Source: Siphlonurus alternatus (Eukaryota > Arthropoda > Insecta > Ephemeroptera > Siphlonuridae). Taken from it: 64,000 nt of DNA. Shown in pieces: positions 13,231-27,015 of this stretch (position 1 is the first letter of the stretch; each line of letters opens with the position of its first letter). Made by a program: the position numbers and the translations under genes. The stretch covers positions 31,414,979-31,478,978 of the forward strand of contig OX463780.1 in the NCBI GenBank assembly GCA_949825025.1, written 5' to 3'. The notes beneath the pieces were generated by a model. That model saw only the letters and a list, made by a program, of their open reading frames with translations, ran no database searches and was not told the DNA's origin.

Positions 13231-16200
13231 CCTAACAAACAAAATAAACTGCAACAAAACATTAAGGTTTTAGGTTTTTGCTCTTTAAATGCTCTGACTT
13301 TGGTCTTTCACTTTTTTCCATGTTAAAATCATATTATTTATTTACACTACTGAAATTGAGTAGGACAATGTAAAAAGAATTAAACATAATATGTAAACTA
13401 TTACAAGATTTTTAAGTGGTGTTTAATTTTAGACACATGTTGATATTAATCATCTCATATGAGAAGGGTTTGTTTGTAGTATGATATTCATAGGCACGAA
13501 ACACGTGTTTGTATATACAAACAAAAGCACAGAAGCTATGCTTAGCCAGACTCACTGTCTAGCTTTATGATTAAGCTTCTTCTTCCTCCTTAAAGCTAAT
13601 ATTATTAGTCATGATGACGTGGATTCAACGATCATTGACTTAACTTAATGAATGAGACAGCTTGTTTGGTAATATTATATCGATAGTGAAAGGGGTTGTT
13701 GGTACAAACGTTTATATAGTATCATCTATAGATATAATCTTGTATTATTACAGATTAATATAGATGAATAGGTTTATTATTATAGACGTAATAATTGAAG
13801 GCTGACAGAAGCAAAATAACTTATATATATATATTGCAATAAAAGTCAGTATCAACGTTTATAAATAGAACATACTAATTATTGTAATTATCTTTTGCTT
13901 TGCAGTTAGATGGCTGCAAAATATTTAAAAAAATATAGTAAAAAAGGACAAGTTATATTTTAATAAAATATATTCTAATTATAATTAAGTAGTTTTTATA
14001 AGCTTTTATCTTGTCATAAAAATGAGCAAGGTTCATGTTTCATTAACAAATAAAAAACGTGCACGTGAAAAAAAAAGTTGAAATGAATCTACTTTCAATA
14101 ATGAGCTAACTTTATAACATGCTACAATTGAAGTTATTAAAATATTCAGTGGTAAAAATTTGAGACTTTAGCAAGGTTGTTAAAATTTTTACTCTAACCA
14201 GAAAAGGCTAATTAAATAGTTTAGAGTTCTAAATACTTCCAACTATGGTATATTTTTTAACTTATAAAATGGTATACATAGGAGGTAATAGGAGGTAACG
14301 TATGAAATTTAAAGCGGAATTTGTAATTGGAAGCTCACATAAAATTTACTTAAAACTTATAAAGAGTGTGTTGTTAACTATATAACATAAAATTATTAAC
14401 TGGATCGTTAGTATATAAATTTTAATGCAACTTCTTGTTAAATATTGTTTTTGTTTTGGTACTTTTGTTTTAATTGATACATTAAATTTATCCAATGAAT
14501 ATCATCAACTCAAAATGCAATTAAGATAGCTACACAATTTTGTTATAAGACTTATAAGAGTATGAACCTTAAACACTTTGAGCATTAGAGTCGTTTTAGT
14601 ATGAAACTTCTCTTGTTATTTGAGACGACACGATAATATAGATTTTATGTCAATCTTATAATATAATTATAATGTAATGATTTACCTAACTAAACTTTGT
14701 TTACTTTAAAATTTACTCTAATTTATTGATGTTGTGCGAAGAGAAGCCTTTAAAAAAAAAAAGTATTTTAAAATTAAAAAATGCATCATTGATATTATGC
14801 GCACATTAACTTTTCTTACCTACTTTGCGAAGTTGTAAAAAATAATCTTACCTAGAAATTAATTTATAATATACACTACTATACAAATAATATGCATGGT
14901 AACTATTTTTTTGAGTTGTATATTATATTGTATAGTACTGAAAGAAATTAATCGGTCAAACAAGAATTTTAAAAATAACATTAAAAATTTAAGAATAATT
15001 ACATCAAATAATAATTTATAAAAAGTTTTTAGAAAAAAATAGTTGAAGCTTAAATCTGTGAGCAATTCTGAAGAAGTCCAAAGTTTGGGTCAAAGCGAAT
15101 GTTCCAGAGATTGGGTCAAAATTAGTCCGATCAGAGGCAGAAGAATCGTCTTGATTGGAGACGTCCAGACGGCCTGGGGCGACTCCACACAAATTGGATT
15201 GTTGTGCCTCTAATCTCAGCTTACACATGCTTTTTTTTATTGAGTTCTGTTATATCAACACAAAATTTTGAACCTCTTCCTTTTTTATCGCAAGCCATAA
15301 TCTTTCTATATTTTTTATTTACTTGTAAATTATATGTATTTATTTTTTAGGAGGATACAATAATGAATCACAAAAATTCAACAAGATATTTCTTTCCATA
15401 GAAAGCAGTTCGAATAATTTTTTTTATATTTGCATATATGCATGTTATATTCGAAACGTATACATAAATATACTTCTAGCTATGTAGTTATTAGTCAAGA
15501 CTTTGTTCATGATTTTATAAAAAAAAAAATAAATAAAATTAATTTAAGATGGTGAGAATAAAGTTAAAGTAATAGTAGTTGACAAAGTGATTAACTCATT
15601 AACAAGGCTGCAAATGGAACTTTTCAGAGACGTTGACTCTACTTTGAAAATATAAATTTTTTAATACATATCAAATGTAATAAATTTAAAGGGATTAATT
15701 TTTTATATTAGAGGAAGCGAATTATGCCTGCATGCCTATACAGTATACTGTATATTTGAAATTGTTTTTATTATTGCACTTCTCATCGTCTGCTTTCTGT
15801 TAAGAAGTGCGAATTCAAAAATGCTGAATTTTTACTAGCATATTTCAGGTGGATAATAAATGAATAAATAAATTTATTTTGCAGATAATTGGTAATTATT
15901 ATGTAACAACAGGTTATAATTTCCGGAATTAATATTTATTTTTATATTAAACTTCTAGCCAAGTTATGTATAATTATGATCGTACGTATGGTCAAAATGT
16001 GATTAATAATTTAAAGAGGTTGTATAATAGTACACTAAAATATTAATGTAATGGTTAATTTACAAGTTATCAATAAAGATATCCCATTACATTACCTTCC
16101 TGTCTCACCCCACAAACCATAATATATTATTTACATATTGAAGGAAATGGGTGCTTGTAAAATTTAGATTAAAAAGAGACTGTTCCGTTGTTTGATATTT

Positions 16201-19200
16201 AAATTAATGTCTGCAGTACCCTTTAAACTTTGAAATTGATTATACCATGCAAAATTGGTTGTCTGGGAAGTATACAAACAAAACCATTATTAAAAAAATC
16301 ATGTATACGTATATTATCTAATTATTATTTTTTTACATTAGTATCAAATGTTACGTTACAAATTTTGTTTTATAAATTATTTTGCTTTTGAGTGATTGAA
16401 ATGAAAATGTATTTTTAATGGAAACAAAATTTGTCAAAATATTTTCATAAAAGAAAACAAAAAAATAATAATAAAACGTTGAACAGGTGCAGGCATTGAC
16501 ATGAATTAAAAAGATGCTAGATCATTAAAGTGACATTATTATATACGTTTTATAAGAATAAAAGGAAATGAAAGCGAAAGCTTACTCTTTATTTTATTTT
16601 TTTTTGTTTATTTTTTTTTTCTTTCTTTTATTGTTTAATCCTAAATTATCATCCCTACTCTATTTGTTCATAATGCTTCTTAATATATAGCCCTTTTAGC
16701 TAAATGTATTTATACGAATAAAATTAGATTTTATGATATAAAGAAGTGTATAATAGGGGCTATATACAAAGAATTTAGCATATCAGCATACATGCACATT
16801 TTTAGCGCACAATATTTGGTGCTGTAATTCATTTTAAAATTTTAGTGCTTAAAATTCTATTAAATTCTAAACTGTGTGATGTGTGAATAATATTATGTTC
16901 TATTTTTTATATGTACACTTTTTGTGTTTAATAAAAGACTAGTAATTATGTTCTATTTTAGACAAATTTTTAAATGTTTTTTTTTTTTTTTTTTTTTTTT
17001 TTTTTCGCTGCCATCGATGTCAGTCTCTTCATCATTTTCAAGTTGATTTCCCTCGTTCACTAATATACCAATAAAATAAATTGAAGTTCTTGTGATAAAC
17101 ATTTATACACCGATGGTGGTATAGCTTTGAAACGATAAACTTCAACTCCGTAGTCAGTCGATCAAAGTATTTTTTTTTATTAAAAATGTTTACCCTAGTA
17201 AGGTCTACTGGGAATATGTCTTATAAACTGCTTTGAAAAAGTATGTTTACACAATTTTATTTACTTCATAAATGAAAAAAGTAATTTAACTTCAAGTCAA
17301 TCTAAAACAGAAATATTATGATTAATAATCTTTCACCGAGTTCAAAATATTGCAATCAATCTCAAAGCATTGAAATTATTAATTTAGTTTTTTCTTGCCA
17401 CCTAGCTATATGAAATATGAAGGCTAAATTTAAAATAAAGAAGTTGATTTTATTAATTTAAAAATACATATCCTTTTTGCACAGAATTTGCAAAGCCAGA
17501 CGTAAATTTACAACTGTACAGTTTATTTGCTTCAAGTTTTACAAAATAAAAATATTTATTCAACAGTTCACAGGTTCTTTCCTCTTTTCATCGTCGCTGG
17601 ATTTGTCGACTTCTCCATGACACCTCCCTTTTAACGACCAGCTTGCTTCAACTTTTGAATTGTTGACTACAATAATAATTATTGTGTCCATTGAAACTGT
17701 GGATTATTCTGGAATTCAACATTGATAAGACAAGCTAGTAACGAATCAGTAACTCGATATATTATGTTTCCTTCCAATTTTTTTTTAATAGTCTATTTTG
17801 TTTCTTCCATTAATTTTATGTAATAAAAGTTACCTAATATTAAAAAAAATGTTGTTGAAATAACATTCAATAAATCCAAGTGCTAGTTAAATTGTCATAA
17901 AGCTAAAGTAGTGACTTCAGTACATTTTATATCTCTAATAATGTACGACCCAACGTTAAACTCGAACTCTTTTTATATTATTGGTACATTCTATTACTAA
18001 TTACTTCCTTAATACTGATTTTTATGGCTGTAGCCACAGATTTAACTACAAAATTATTCAAATTTTTTAGTGTATCAATCTTTTAATATACTGTACCAGA
18101 CTAATTCTGCTTAACTTTTCCCTCTGTAGCTATATAAACGTGCTCCATATAAAATTACAAAAAATGTACGTCCATAAAATTGCTCTGAGAGTAGCAGGAA
18201 GTTAAATATTACGTATTATTTTAATGTAATGTTGTAGTTTTTATTTACTTTTTTTTTTTAATAATACTAATTTTTGCTGGCACTTCCGTAAATATTTTAT
18301 GATGTGTAAAAATAATTACAAAAAAAAATTAAATTCTGAATAGCAATACAGAAAGTGGCTGCATAATAGAGAGAAAAGTTGATGAAAATATTGAAATTTA
18401 ATTTCATTGAATTTACTATAATATGAAGATTATGGGCTAAAAAACAAATTTCTGTGATAATTAGGACAGCCCATTCACTTAAATTTGTAATGGAGAGAAA
18501 ATTTTAATACTTTTTGTACATAAAAAGGTTTTAGCTACATTTTGCCACCCTTCCTCCCCCCTTCCCCTCCTTTAGACACACCTGCTACTGCTATACTGCT
18601 ACTACATGAGCCTCCTATTGTGTATAACTGGAGGTGGGATAAGCTGGGAGTTATAATTAAAATTAGCCAGACTGAAAAGCGCATATTTGTTTCCCTAAAT
18701 TTTCTAAACCGCATGCAGCTCTTTGTAAATTATTGCAGCTGCAGTAGCAGCAAATAAATAGTATATATTATACTGTTATACTGTACGTACATGTACACCT
18801 TAAGAGAGCAGGAACTTTACTCCTGCCTCACTTGCTAGAACTGCATGCAGCTCCAATAGACAAAGAGTTGTAGATTTCGAAATTGCGTTTCAGGTAAGAA
18901 GACCATGCACTTTGTCAGTCTATCAATACTCATATATAGACTGCGTGGCAACGTCTATAAAAAAAAAGCAGGAGTAAAGTTCATGGTATACAATACATAT
19001 ACCAGCTGCACAAACTGTGAACTCAACTCTAAATTTAACAATAATTTTAGCATATTCTAATTTACACATGTTAATATTATTAGTTAACGGAAGTTAAAAT
19101 AAGGTTTCTACATGATATGTATGATAAATATTTACCATTTTGAATCCTCGTGTATTAATATTGTTGTAAGCTAAAAACGTAAATCATCTTCAACATAATA

Positions 19201-22200
19201 AAGTACGTGTCACCATAGTGTGCATTTATCCTCGTAAAAGTCAACGCTCTTCTCACTCTTATTGTCAAGTAAGAGCCACACGGAAATTTGGTTAGAGGCT
19301 TCATCAGATAAAAGGAAAATACAGCTCTGTCAACAACAAAAAATATATCTATCTGAATAACATGTAAACCGCAGTAAAAAGTATACATTAAATATATAAA
19401 CAAACAAAAAGTGTAATACAATCGAAATATTAACCTTATCCTGATTTGTTATCAGTGTAATGGACAAAAAAACTTATTTGCAACCAGAACACACATTCTT
19501 GCTATAACAAATACGCCTCCATTGAATGCATCATTGAATATGTTTCCAATTAGAACAGGGGTAACGCCGGGTATCTATGAAAAAGTATTAAGTTACATTC
19601 CATGTCATACAAATTTTTATCCTATCTCCAAAATATTGTTTTATAACATAATAATGATCGTTAAAACGAACGACATAAAGTTAATTGAATTATGGAAAGG
19701 ATAGAAAACGATGAAAATAATTATTAGTGATAAGTTACAATGACATGAAAGAATGTAGGGAGCATTCTACTTCAATTTGTTAACGTATTTTTTTATGTGT
19801 AATAGTTCACAGACAATCCACAGAGGTTATATACCAAGTTATCGCGTAGGGGTGTTCATCCCCATGTGTTTTATGTCACAGGGCGCCACCCCTAATGACT
19901 TTTCTACGACCCTTAATATTTCTTCTTCTCTCTTTTTTTCAGCTAGGCCAGTATACACATCATGGAATAAAGAGAAAATATAACAACATTTCAACCTACA
20001 AATTAAATTGCATTCCTTCTTTTGCTGCAACTTGTGTCACTCGTTCTGTTAAGGGATGAAATATCGTTTAAAAGAACTATCTAAGAAGAGAATATGATAA
20101 GAGGAAGAGAGACGGAGAGAGCTAGAGAGGATTTAAAAAAATATATATGTTTTCATCCATATAAATTTATGAATCTCAATATGCAACTAATGAGAGTTGG
20201 TCAACTTTTGCGTCTTGCATCTGCTTCTTGCGTTTGGCGTCTGGATGCGTAAACCATGCCATAAGTTAACACGTACTTCAACTCTAGCGTCTGACGCAGA
20301 AGTTTTTTTTTTTTTTGCGTCTGCGTAAACCAGCCTTAAAAATAACACAAAACCATTTCTTTATATATGATATTTAACATACCTTGAATTGAATAAAAAA
20401 AATATATACTATGAACGCAATAAATATAATTTAAAACTTTTTCTCAACGTGTGAAAACTTTACTTTTTCCACAATTTTTTTTTTATTATTTAATCAATAT
20501 ATTTTTTTTTGTTCATTTAAGCTTACAAAAAATTTATAAAAAAAATATATTTCAGATTTTATTTCTTCTGAAAATTTGTATTTGCTGAAGTGTGAAAAAT
20601 TCTTGTGACGTGATCAAATAAAAAAAATGTGACAAGCTGGAAGTATCGGGATGTGAAAACAGAAAATAAAACTTCTTCTGTGTGTATTCTAAAAAAAAGT
20701 TTGTATTTTTCTCAGAGAATTTCAAGCAAAGAAAAAGAGGCAAAACTCAAAGGGCAACAAGGATAATGAGGCTTACGACAGCGCAGATAGTTTGTAGCGC
20801 ATTTTACGACATGCATTTTTATAGCTGTGAGTAATTTAACAACAGCTCTTTAACTGGATGAAAATCATTCAAAGTGATCTTTTATCATATTTAAATTTTT
20901 AAGTATAAGCTTTTTGACTTCTTTAATAACTTCTTTAATTAAAAAAAATCACTTTCTAGTTGTTTCAATCTTAAAAATGATAATGAATTTAAGCTACATT
21001 TTCGTCTTGTGATAAATTTGTTACGTTGCAAAATACTCGTCAGGAACATAATTTTTTAGCAACAATTTTTCATAAATCTTAAATTTCCAGTTATTGGTTT
21101 GTTCTTCGTTATTTTTACACTGTAAATTTTTCTATCGATAAAATGAAAACATTTTACTTATAATTCATTATATTAATGCCATGATAGTATAATTGAATGT
21201 TATTTCACTTTTCGGACTTTTACCTTTGCCGGTGTTCGATGTAATCCTTCTGTATGTAGTATGTTGCGATGGTCACTTACTGTTAGTGTTCGTGCACGTC
21301 ACTAACACTTGCATGTACTACACATATCACTATATGTTTCGAGTCAACCGCTCTCTTCCTCAGGTGATCTGAGATAAAAAAAACTTTTTTATATACAAAT
21401 TTTCTTGGAATTTTTCAGAATATTTTTATACAAATAATTAATAATATTGATTTTTTTAGTGAACAAAAAATTTTATTTCAATAATAAAATAAATATTTAA
21501 ATTTTTAATTAAAATCTTATTATATATCAGCTGTCTAACATTACATTATATATTATTTATAAAATAAAGACAAGTACACAACAAATACAATGTTTGCCAC
21601 TCCACATAACTGCTGTTGGTTTATCTCAGTTATATACCACTAGAATATTTTTTTAATTCAATACGATAACAAAATGACAGGTATAATTAAATTAGAACAC
21701 GAGAGCAGCGTACGTTACACAAATCTCATATAGGTGATACGAGTGATATGACAGTGTCAGTTATACGTCAATTATTTATAATATGTGGAGTGGTTGAAAA
21801 AGAGTTTGCATATACCTACTAGAGTGGAATTTCTTTTTGAAGTGTCTCTCATTTTAGTAAAGAGATTATAATCGATAGATTGAAATGAAAATTGAAAAAA
21901 AAAAAAAAAAAAAAGTTTTTTTCTGCGTTGTTTATAATTTGTATATAAAGTTTATTTGCCTCATGCAAAGATTCGAAGGAGTTATCCAGGATGAGAAACG
22001 AAGTTTCTGACTAACCATTGATTTAGATTGACGCTAACCGTGGCTAGTGAGAAACTTGGTTACGTTCTTGGTTAACTGTTTCGTGGACCACGCCCATTTT
22101 CACTATTTTTTTTATATCCTTGGGAGCGTGAGCGTCTTTAGATCTTGGATTTGAGTGAGCGGCGCTTTATCTTGTAATATTATTTAATGGGTATTAAGGG

Positions 22201-23211
22201 ATGAATGATGGATAATACGTTCTATATGTCGGGGGATTTTGTGAGGGTATTCGTGCTTAAATTGGAAAAGTGAGAATGCTCGCTCTTTAATAAAATAGTC
22301 GGAAAAGAATGTCATTTTAAAAGTAAAGGTATTCGTTTGATGTTATTCTAAATATTCATTTTATAAACCTTAAAATTTCATAAAATGAATATAAATATTA
22401 AATATAATTTGGTAAATTTAAGCACGTTCACTCCTTTGATGATATTTTTAATGGTTGGGTAAACACACATTAATGTTAAATCTTTGAAATATAATATTTT
22501 TTAGAACTTATTAATTTTCTCTTTCTAATTCAACAAATATTTCAAACAAGAAATTTTTCCTTGTATTTAAATAAGTTTTAATTTACTCTAAGCATTTTGA
22601 TGCCAACCATCTTGAATGTATACTTATTACGTTTTAAACATTAAGTCCTGGAATAAAATTATTATTGCATTAATAAAGGAAGACGGATAATGGTTATTAA
22701 AATATATAATGTTATGCACCTTTAAAATCTCACCACATGTAAATTTCTGCCACTGTATACTTCAAGGTCTTTATTTGTTAAATTTTCTTTTTGTATAATT
22801 GCAGGGTGTTATATACTATAGGTAAAATAAATATACATTGCAGGGATGGGTTCTCTTTTCCTTTACCCATTTCTAATTGCAACCCCATCCCTAGCTCCTT
22901 CTCGCAAGACAAGTATAAGTTTCTTATTAGAAAACACTGTCTATTTTTTCCCCTATTGTCAATTTTATTTGTAATACTTTCAACAAAAAATTTAAAAAAA
23001 TGTTATTAAAATTTCAAACATTAATTCTTTAAAAGTATTTCCGACATAACATGCAATTTTATGAGATTCTACTTGTATTTTTCCTGTTTTTCGCATTAAG
23101 TTGAATTTATTACGATATTTGTGTAGTGTTTTCGTTGAATCAAGATGAGATTTAGTCGTTTGTTGATGCAAGCAAATCTAATATATATAACACATAAAAT
23201 TCGTTATTTGC

Positions 23212-23213
<2 letters not shown>
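13231..23213. other. Long AT-rich stretch without a supported gene
   Basis: Contains a poly(T) run at 16977-17005, poly(A) at 21898-21914, a GC-richer block at 15080-15230 (open on the minus strand, product unrecognised), a CT-rich patch at 18541-18660, a GCGTCTG/GCGTAAACCA-rich repeat at 20205-20335, and a possible MITE at 21990-22090. No exon with both a splice signal and a recognisable motif was found. Confidence 0.5.
20205..20335. repeat. MITE-like repeat with GCGTCTG and GCGTAAACCA motifs
   Basis: Direct and partly inverted copies of TTGCGTCT, GATGCGTAAACCATGCC and GCGTCTGCGTAAACCAGCC occur within 130 bp. The boundaries are uncertain. Confidence 0.35.

Positions 23214-23284
<71 letters not shown>
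23214..23284 (+). repeat. (GA)n microsatellite
   Basis: About 35 uninterrupted GA units. Confidence 0.98.
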
Positions 23285-23286
<2 letters not shown>

Positions 23287-23826
23287 TCGGTGAGATCGCA
23301 GTTAGATAAAAATCGCATTAGCTTGTCGACTTGGTGGCGACAGACGACGAGGAGTATCAAAATGTATGTATATACCTGGATCAAAAGTAAATGGAATTCA
23401 TATTGTCATCATCAGTCGATCAGACATATTGGATTATTTTGAGATGTAATATATACAGTGTATATATTTTCCCTCCAATATTTTATATCTAAACCCTCTC
23501 ATATGAACAGCCTACAGAGCTTATCAGAAATGTGATGCAGATTTCAAATTTTTAATAAGATAGAGATATATTGATCCACGCTGAAGTTAATTCAATCGCG
23601 TCTAAAAATAAACAGAGGGAATAAAGACTTGACATTGTTGGAAAATTGAGGTAAAAACATATATTATTATAGGAAATAATTTTTTAATCCTTTCAGAGTT
23701 ATATTTTTATAGAAAAATTAGAACTTTCTACAAATTTTTGGAAAAAAATATTCAAAAAGGTAAACGTTTTTTTTTTTTTTTTCACTTGTTTGCTTTAATT
23801 TTTAATTTCATTTTTTTTTCTTGCAG

Positions 23827-24087
23827 CTCCACACGCACCATTTCGTGCAGTTCTTCGCAAGGAAACAGGCCGTCGGTATTTACTTAGTCTCCTTTGATGG
23901 ATACATAGGGGTCTTCAAAGTGACAGTTTTGGCAAACCAAACAGCCACCGCTGCTCCGTACTTGTATTCTGTTTGTTGGTTTCCTTTGACTGAAGAGGTG
24001 ACAAACTGTACAGCCATTTCAAGACTAACTCACATCCAAGAAATGAGAGTGCTAGATACACAACCAGAAAATAATTTATATTTGTAA
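23827..24087 (+). CDS. Orphan terminal-exon candidate, unrecognised protein
   Basis: A long T-rich tract and TTTCTTGCAG precede an 87-codon open frame beginning LHTHHFVQFFARKQAVGIYL and ending PENNLYL. Its TAA at 24085-24087 overlaps an AATAAA polyadenylation signal (24086-24091). The base composition is more balanced than the flanks, which suggests coding. Mixed hydrophobic and polar residues, no motif I recognise, and no upstream exon found. It could be the 3' end of a gene whose other exons I missed, or a decayed insertion. Confidence 0.35.
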   Translation, partial: LHTHHFVQFFARKQAVGIYLVSFDGYIGVFKVTVLANQTATAAPYLYSVCWFPLTEEVTNCTAISRLTHIQEMRVLDTQPENNLYL

Positions 24088-24091
24088 TAAA

Positions 24092-26794
24092 GGTTATTAT
24101 TTAAATGTTTTTTATATAAGTTTACTTTGAATAAAAGCAAATAAGTTATTTCTAGAAACTGAAAATTGTAGTCAAGTAAAAAATCTTGGTGAACCCACCA
24201 TCTTATGCATATATCTTATATTGTACAACTATATAAGTTTCATAAAATAAAAGAAACTAATTTATAATGGTAGCTGAGAGTACATAATGCTCTATTTTTT
24301 GTAACTGATGCTTTTTATAATGTATTTGAGTGTGTATTTGGAATTTGATGAATAAAAGAATTTGAATTTTATAATTAATTAAATTACTTTTTAAATTCTC
24401 ATTCTATAGTATATAAGAAATATAATCTAACTGAATAAAAATAATCTCGAAATCAAGTTTGATTACATATTTTTATGCTATAATGCAAAAATATAAATAT
24501 AAAAACCAAATATATATAAAAACAGGACAAAATATAAAAAATAAATTATTTTGATTTCAGTTTTATTAAATTTTATATTAAGATTAATTATTATTACTTA
24601 TATATATATAGATTAATATTGCTTAAGAAAATCAAATGTAAAAGATGGTAAATTATTCAATACTAACTATTATTCAACCTGAAACTAAAAGCTTCATTGA
24701 TTAATTATTTAAAAAAGAATTCAGTCAGTCTATGGTGAAATCAATAAGAAAATGCAAATAATCAAACTTACGAATTGACCTAAATTTCCCTTTACTTTAC
24801 TGTAGCTAAATAAAGAAGTATTTAAATATTGTAATCAATTTTACGGTATTTACTCCATGATTTATTGAAATACTACCACTGCCGTGAATTAATTGTATCA
24901 ATAACATATAGTAAATAAATCTTTTAAAAAAATCTGCAAAGGAATTTAACTTTTTTATGTTGAATTATACAAAGCAACATTTTTGGTAATGAATAAAATA
25001 AACATTACAATACGTATATGAAGTTTTAATGTTCTAATTTAACATTTAATGTTCGTAATAACTTAAGTCTATAAATTTAAATTAACTACAGATTTACGAT
25101 CTTAGTTTACAGCACGGATTAGATCAAATGCAATTAATTTTATACTTTTCAACTAATCAATATCGGCAGACACAGTGTAAACTTGGTTTAAACTTTCGCA
25201 GATAAACTATTACTGCAACAACTTTTGGTCAGGTACGTATGTTGATTTTAATACAAACTAAAAACTTATTACGTAGCAGTAAGAAATTTAACCACATGCA
25301 ATGTCAGAATGTTTAAGATGGTAATTATTATCTCGAGTTTTATAACACTGCAATATAATATACATGAGCCGTCATGTTTGTTTTTCATTACGAATATTCA
25401 GAAGTACTTCGGTTTGTGTTCGGCCAATGAGGTCGTTCATTATATAGTGACTGAAGACATTACAAACAAACGTGACGAAAACTAATTTTGGTAGTGCAAT
25501 ATTCTAAGGTGCTTTCTGAAAAATTTTGGCTGCCATTTTTACCATCCAAGTTATCAACATGTTGACCTATGAATCTATAATAAAACGTCACATCAATTAA
25601 GTGCAGGATGAATAGCTTGCAATATTTCTACAGGAGAGTATGGCAGTTAGCATAACTACTAAAACAGCAGGCGTATGCGATTAAGAGTTGTAAATTGTAA
25701 TATAATTATATTTAAGTTATGCTGTATAGTTATGTAATCAAAACAATGCTTAAGAGAATAATCTTTAAAACTATTAAAAAATAATATTTCTTTTATTAAT
25801 TAATGACATCAATTGATATATTATTTAATAGAATAATTAATTGAAATAAGGATTAAATAAATGAAAACAACTACATATAAATTAAAAAAATATTATTATC
25901 AATAACAGTTTTTTTATTTTGTCACAGAAAATTTGACGTAGACATAACCAGAGAATTAAGGTACAAATAATTACAATGCAAATTAATAACAAATAAATTA
26001 GAAACTAGAAATTTGTGTAAAAAAAAAATATTAGGTAAACGTATAAACTACTCAAAACTATAATAAATGAAAACAGTACCCTTTTAGAAATGAATCATCC
26101 GACCTTCATCCTTTACATTTTGAACAAAATTATATAACAGCTGTAAAAGTTATGTAACATTGCCACACAGCGTTGAAAAGATTTTTTTTTCCTGGCAAAC
26201 ATTACATTTTTATAAAAATGTAGACTCGAAAAGTTCTGTTTGGCCTAGTTGATATGCTATGTGTTGAATAGAAACTTCTGTACTTTTATACATTAATAGT
26301 ACAGTACTATATATAACAAGTAATAGTTGGGCTGAGAAAAATTTGTTTCGATAATGACATGTGCAAAAAAAAAAAAAAAAAAAAAAAAAAATCAAATTGC
26401 CATCTAATAGAGATGAACATTGAACAAAGTGATAAATAATAATATGAAATGGATGTATTAAAAAACTAGAAAGTTATTACAAACAAATAATAATTTATTA
26501 ATTCATGCAATCTATCGCATAGAAATGAAGAGAGAGAAAAATAAAATAAGTGTATGTATTATAGACGCTGTCACTCTCCCCTCTACACATCCTTATAATC
26601 TAATTAAAAGTGTAATGACATTAAAAAGACAGTGAATGTAATAACACGTTGATTACTTTTTAAATATATTATAAAACTAAAATGTTTTTAAAACTGAGTT
26701 ACAGTAATAAATCATTAACATGCTTCCAAAAAAAAAAATGCTATTAAGTTTCAAACAGTATGTAAAAAGTGTGACATTTCACCTGAGATACGTA
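24092..26794. other. AT-rich DNA, one small inverted repeat
   Basis: Contains a poly(A) run at 26367-26391 and an imperfect inverted repeat at about 25372-25486 (CCGTCATGTTTGTTT against AAACAAACGTGACG). No gene supported. Confidence 0.5.
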
Positions 26795-27015
26795 TGTGAC
26801 GTCACACAAAGGTGTCTCTTGACACAGGTACTTATTTAGAGCACGTTATCAGCATGGAGGGGGGCGGGGTCCACATACAGCCTCCCAGCCGGCAGATAGT
26901 CGGAAGTGAATAAAGAGTTCATTGTTGGCGAGACCGGATGTAAAGCGGAAGCTGCACAACAATCATTCACCATGACGTTTGTCTGGTCTGCAGTAGAGTG
27001 ACCACTTCTCATCAG
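26795..27015 (+). promoter_or_regulatory. Candidate promoter plus 5' untranslated exon
   Basis: A 12-bp palindrome TGTGACGTCACA (CRE type) at 26795-26806 precedes a moderately GC-rich block that ends in CTTCTCATCAG/GTATGT at 27015, a good splice donor. The only ATG near the donor opens a short frame that stops before it, so the block would be non-coding. It is the nearest exon-like block upstream of the acceptor-like sequence at the start codon of the Mab-21 gene (29846). Joining them is inference. Confidence 0.35.

Noticed and set aside
15016..15228. Minus-strand frame in a GC-richer block
   Set aside because: Composition is suggestive, but there are no convincing splice sites and no recognised family.
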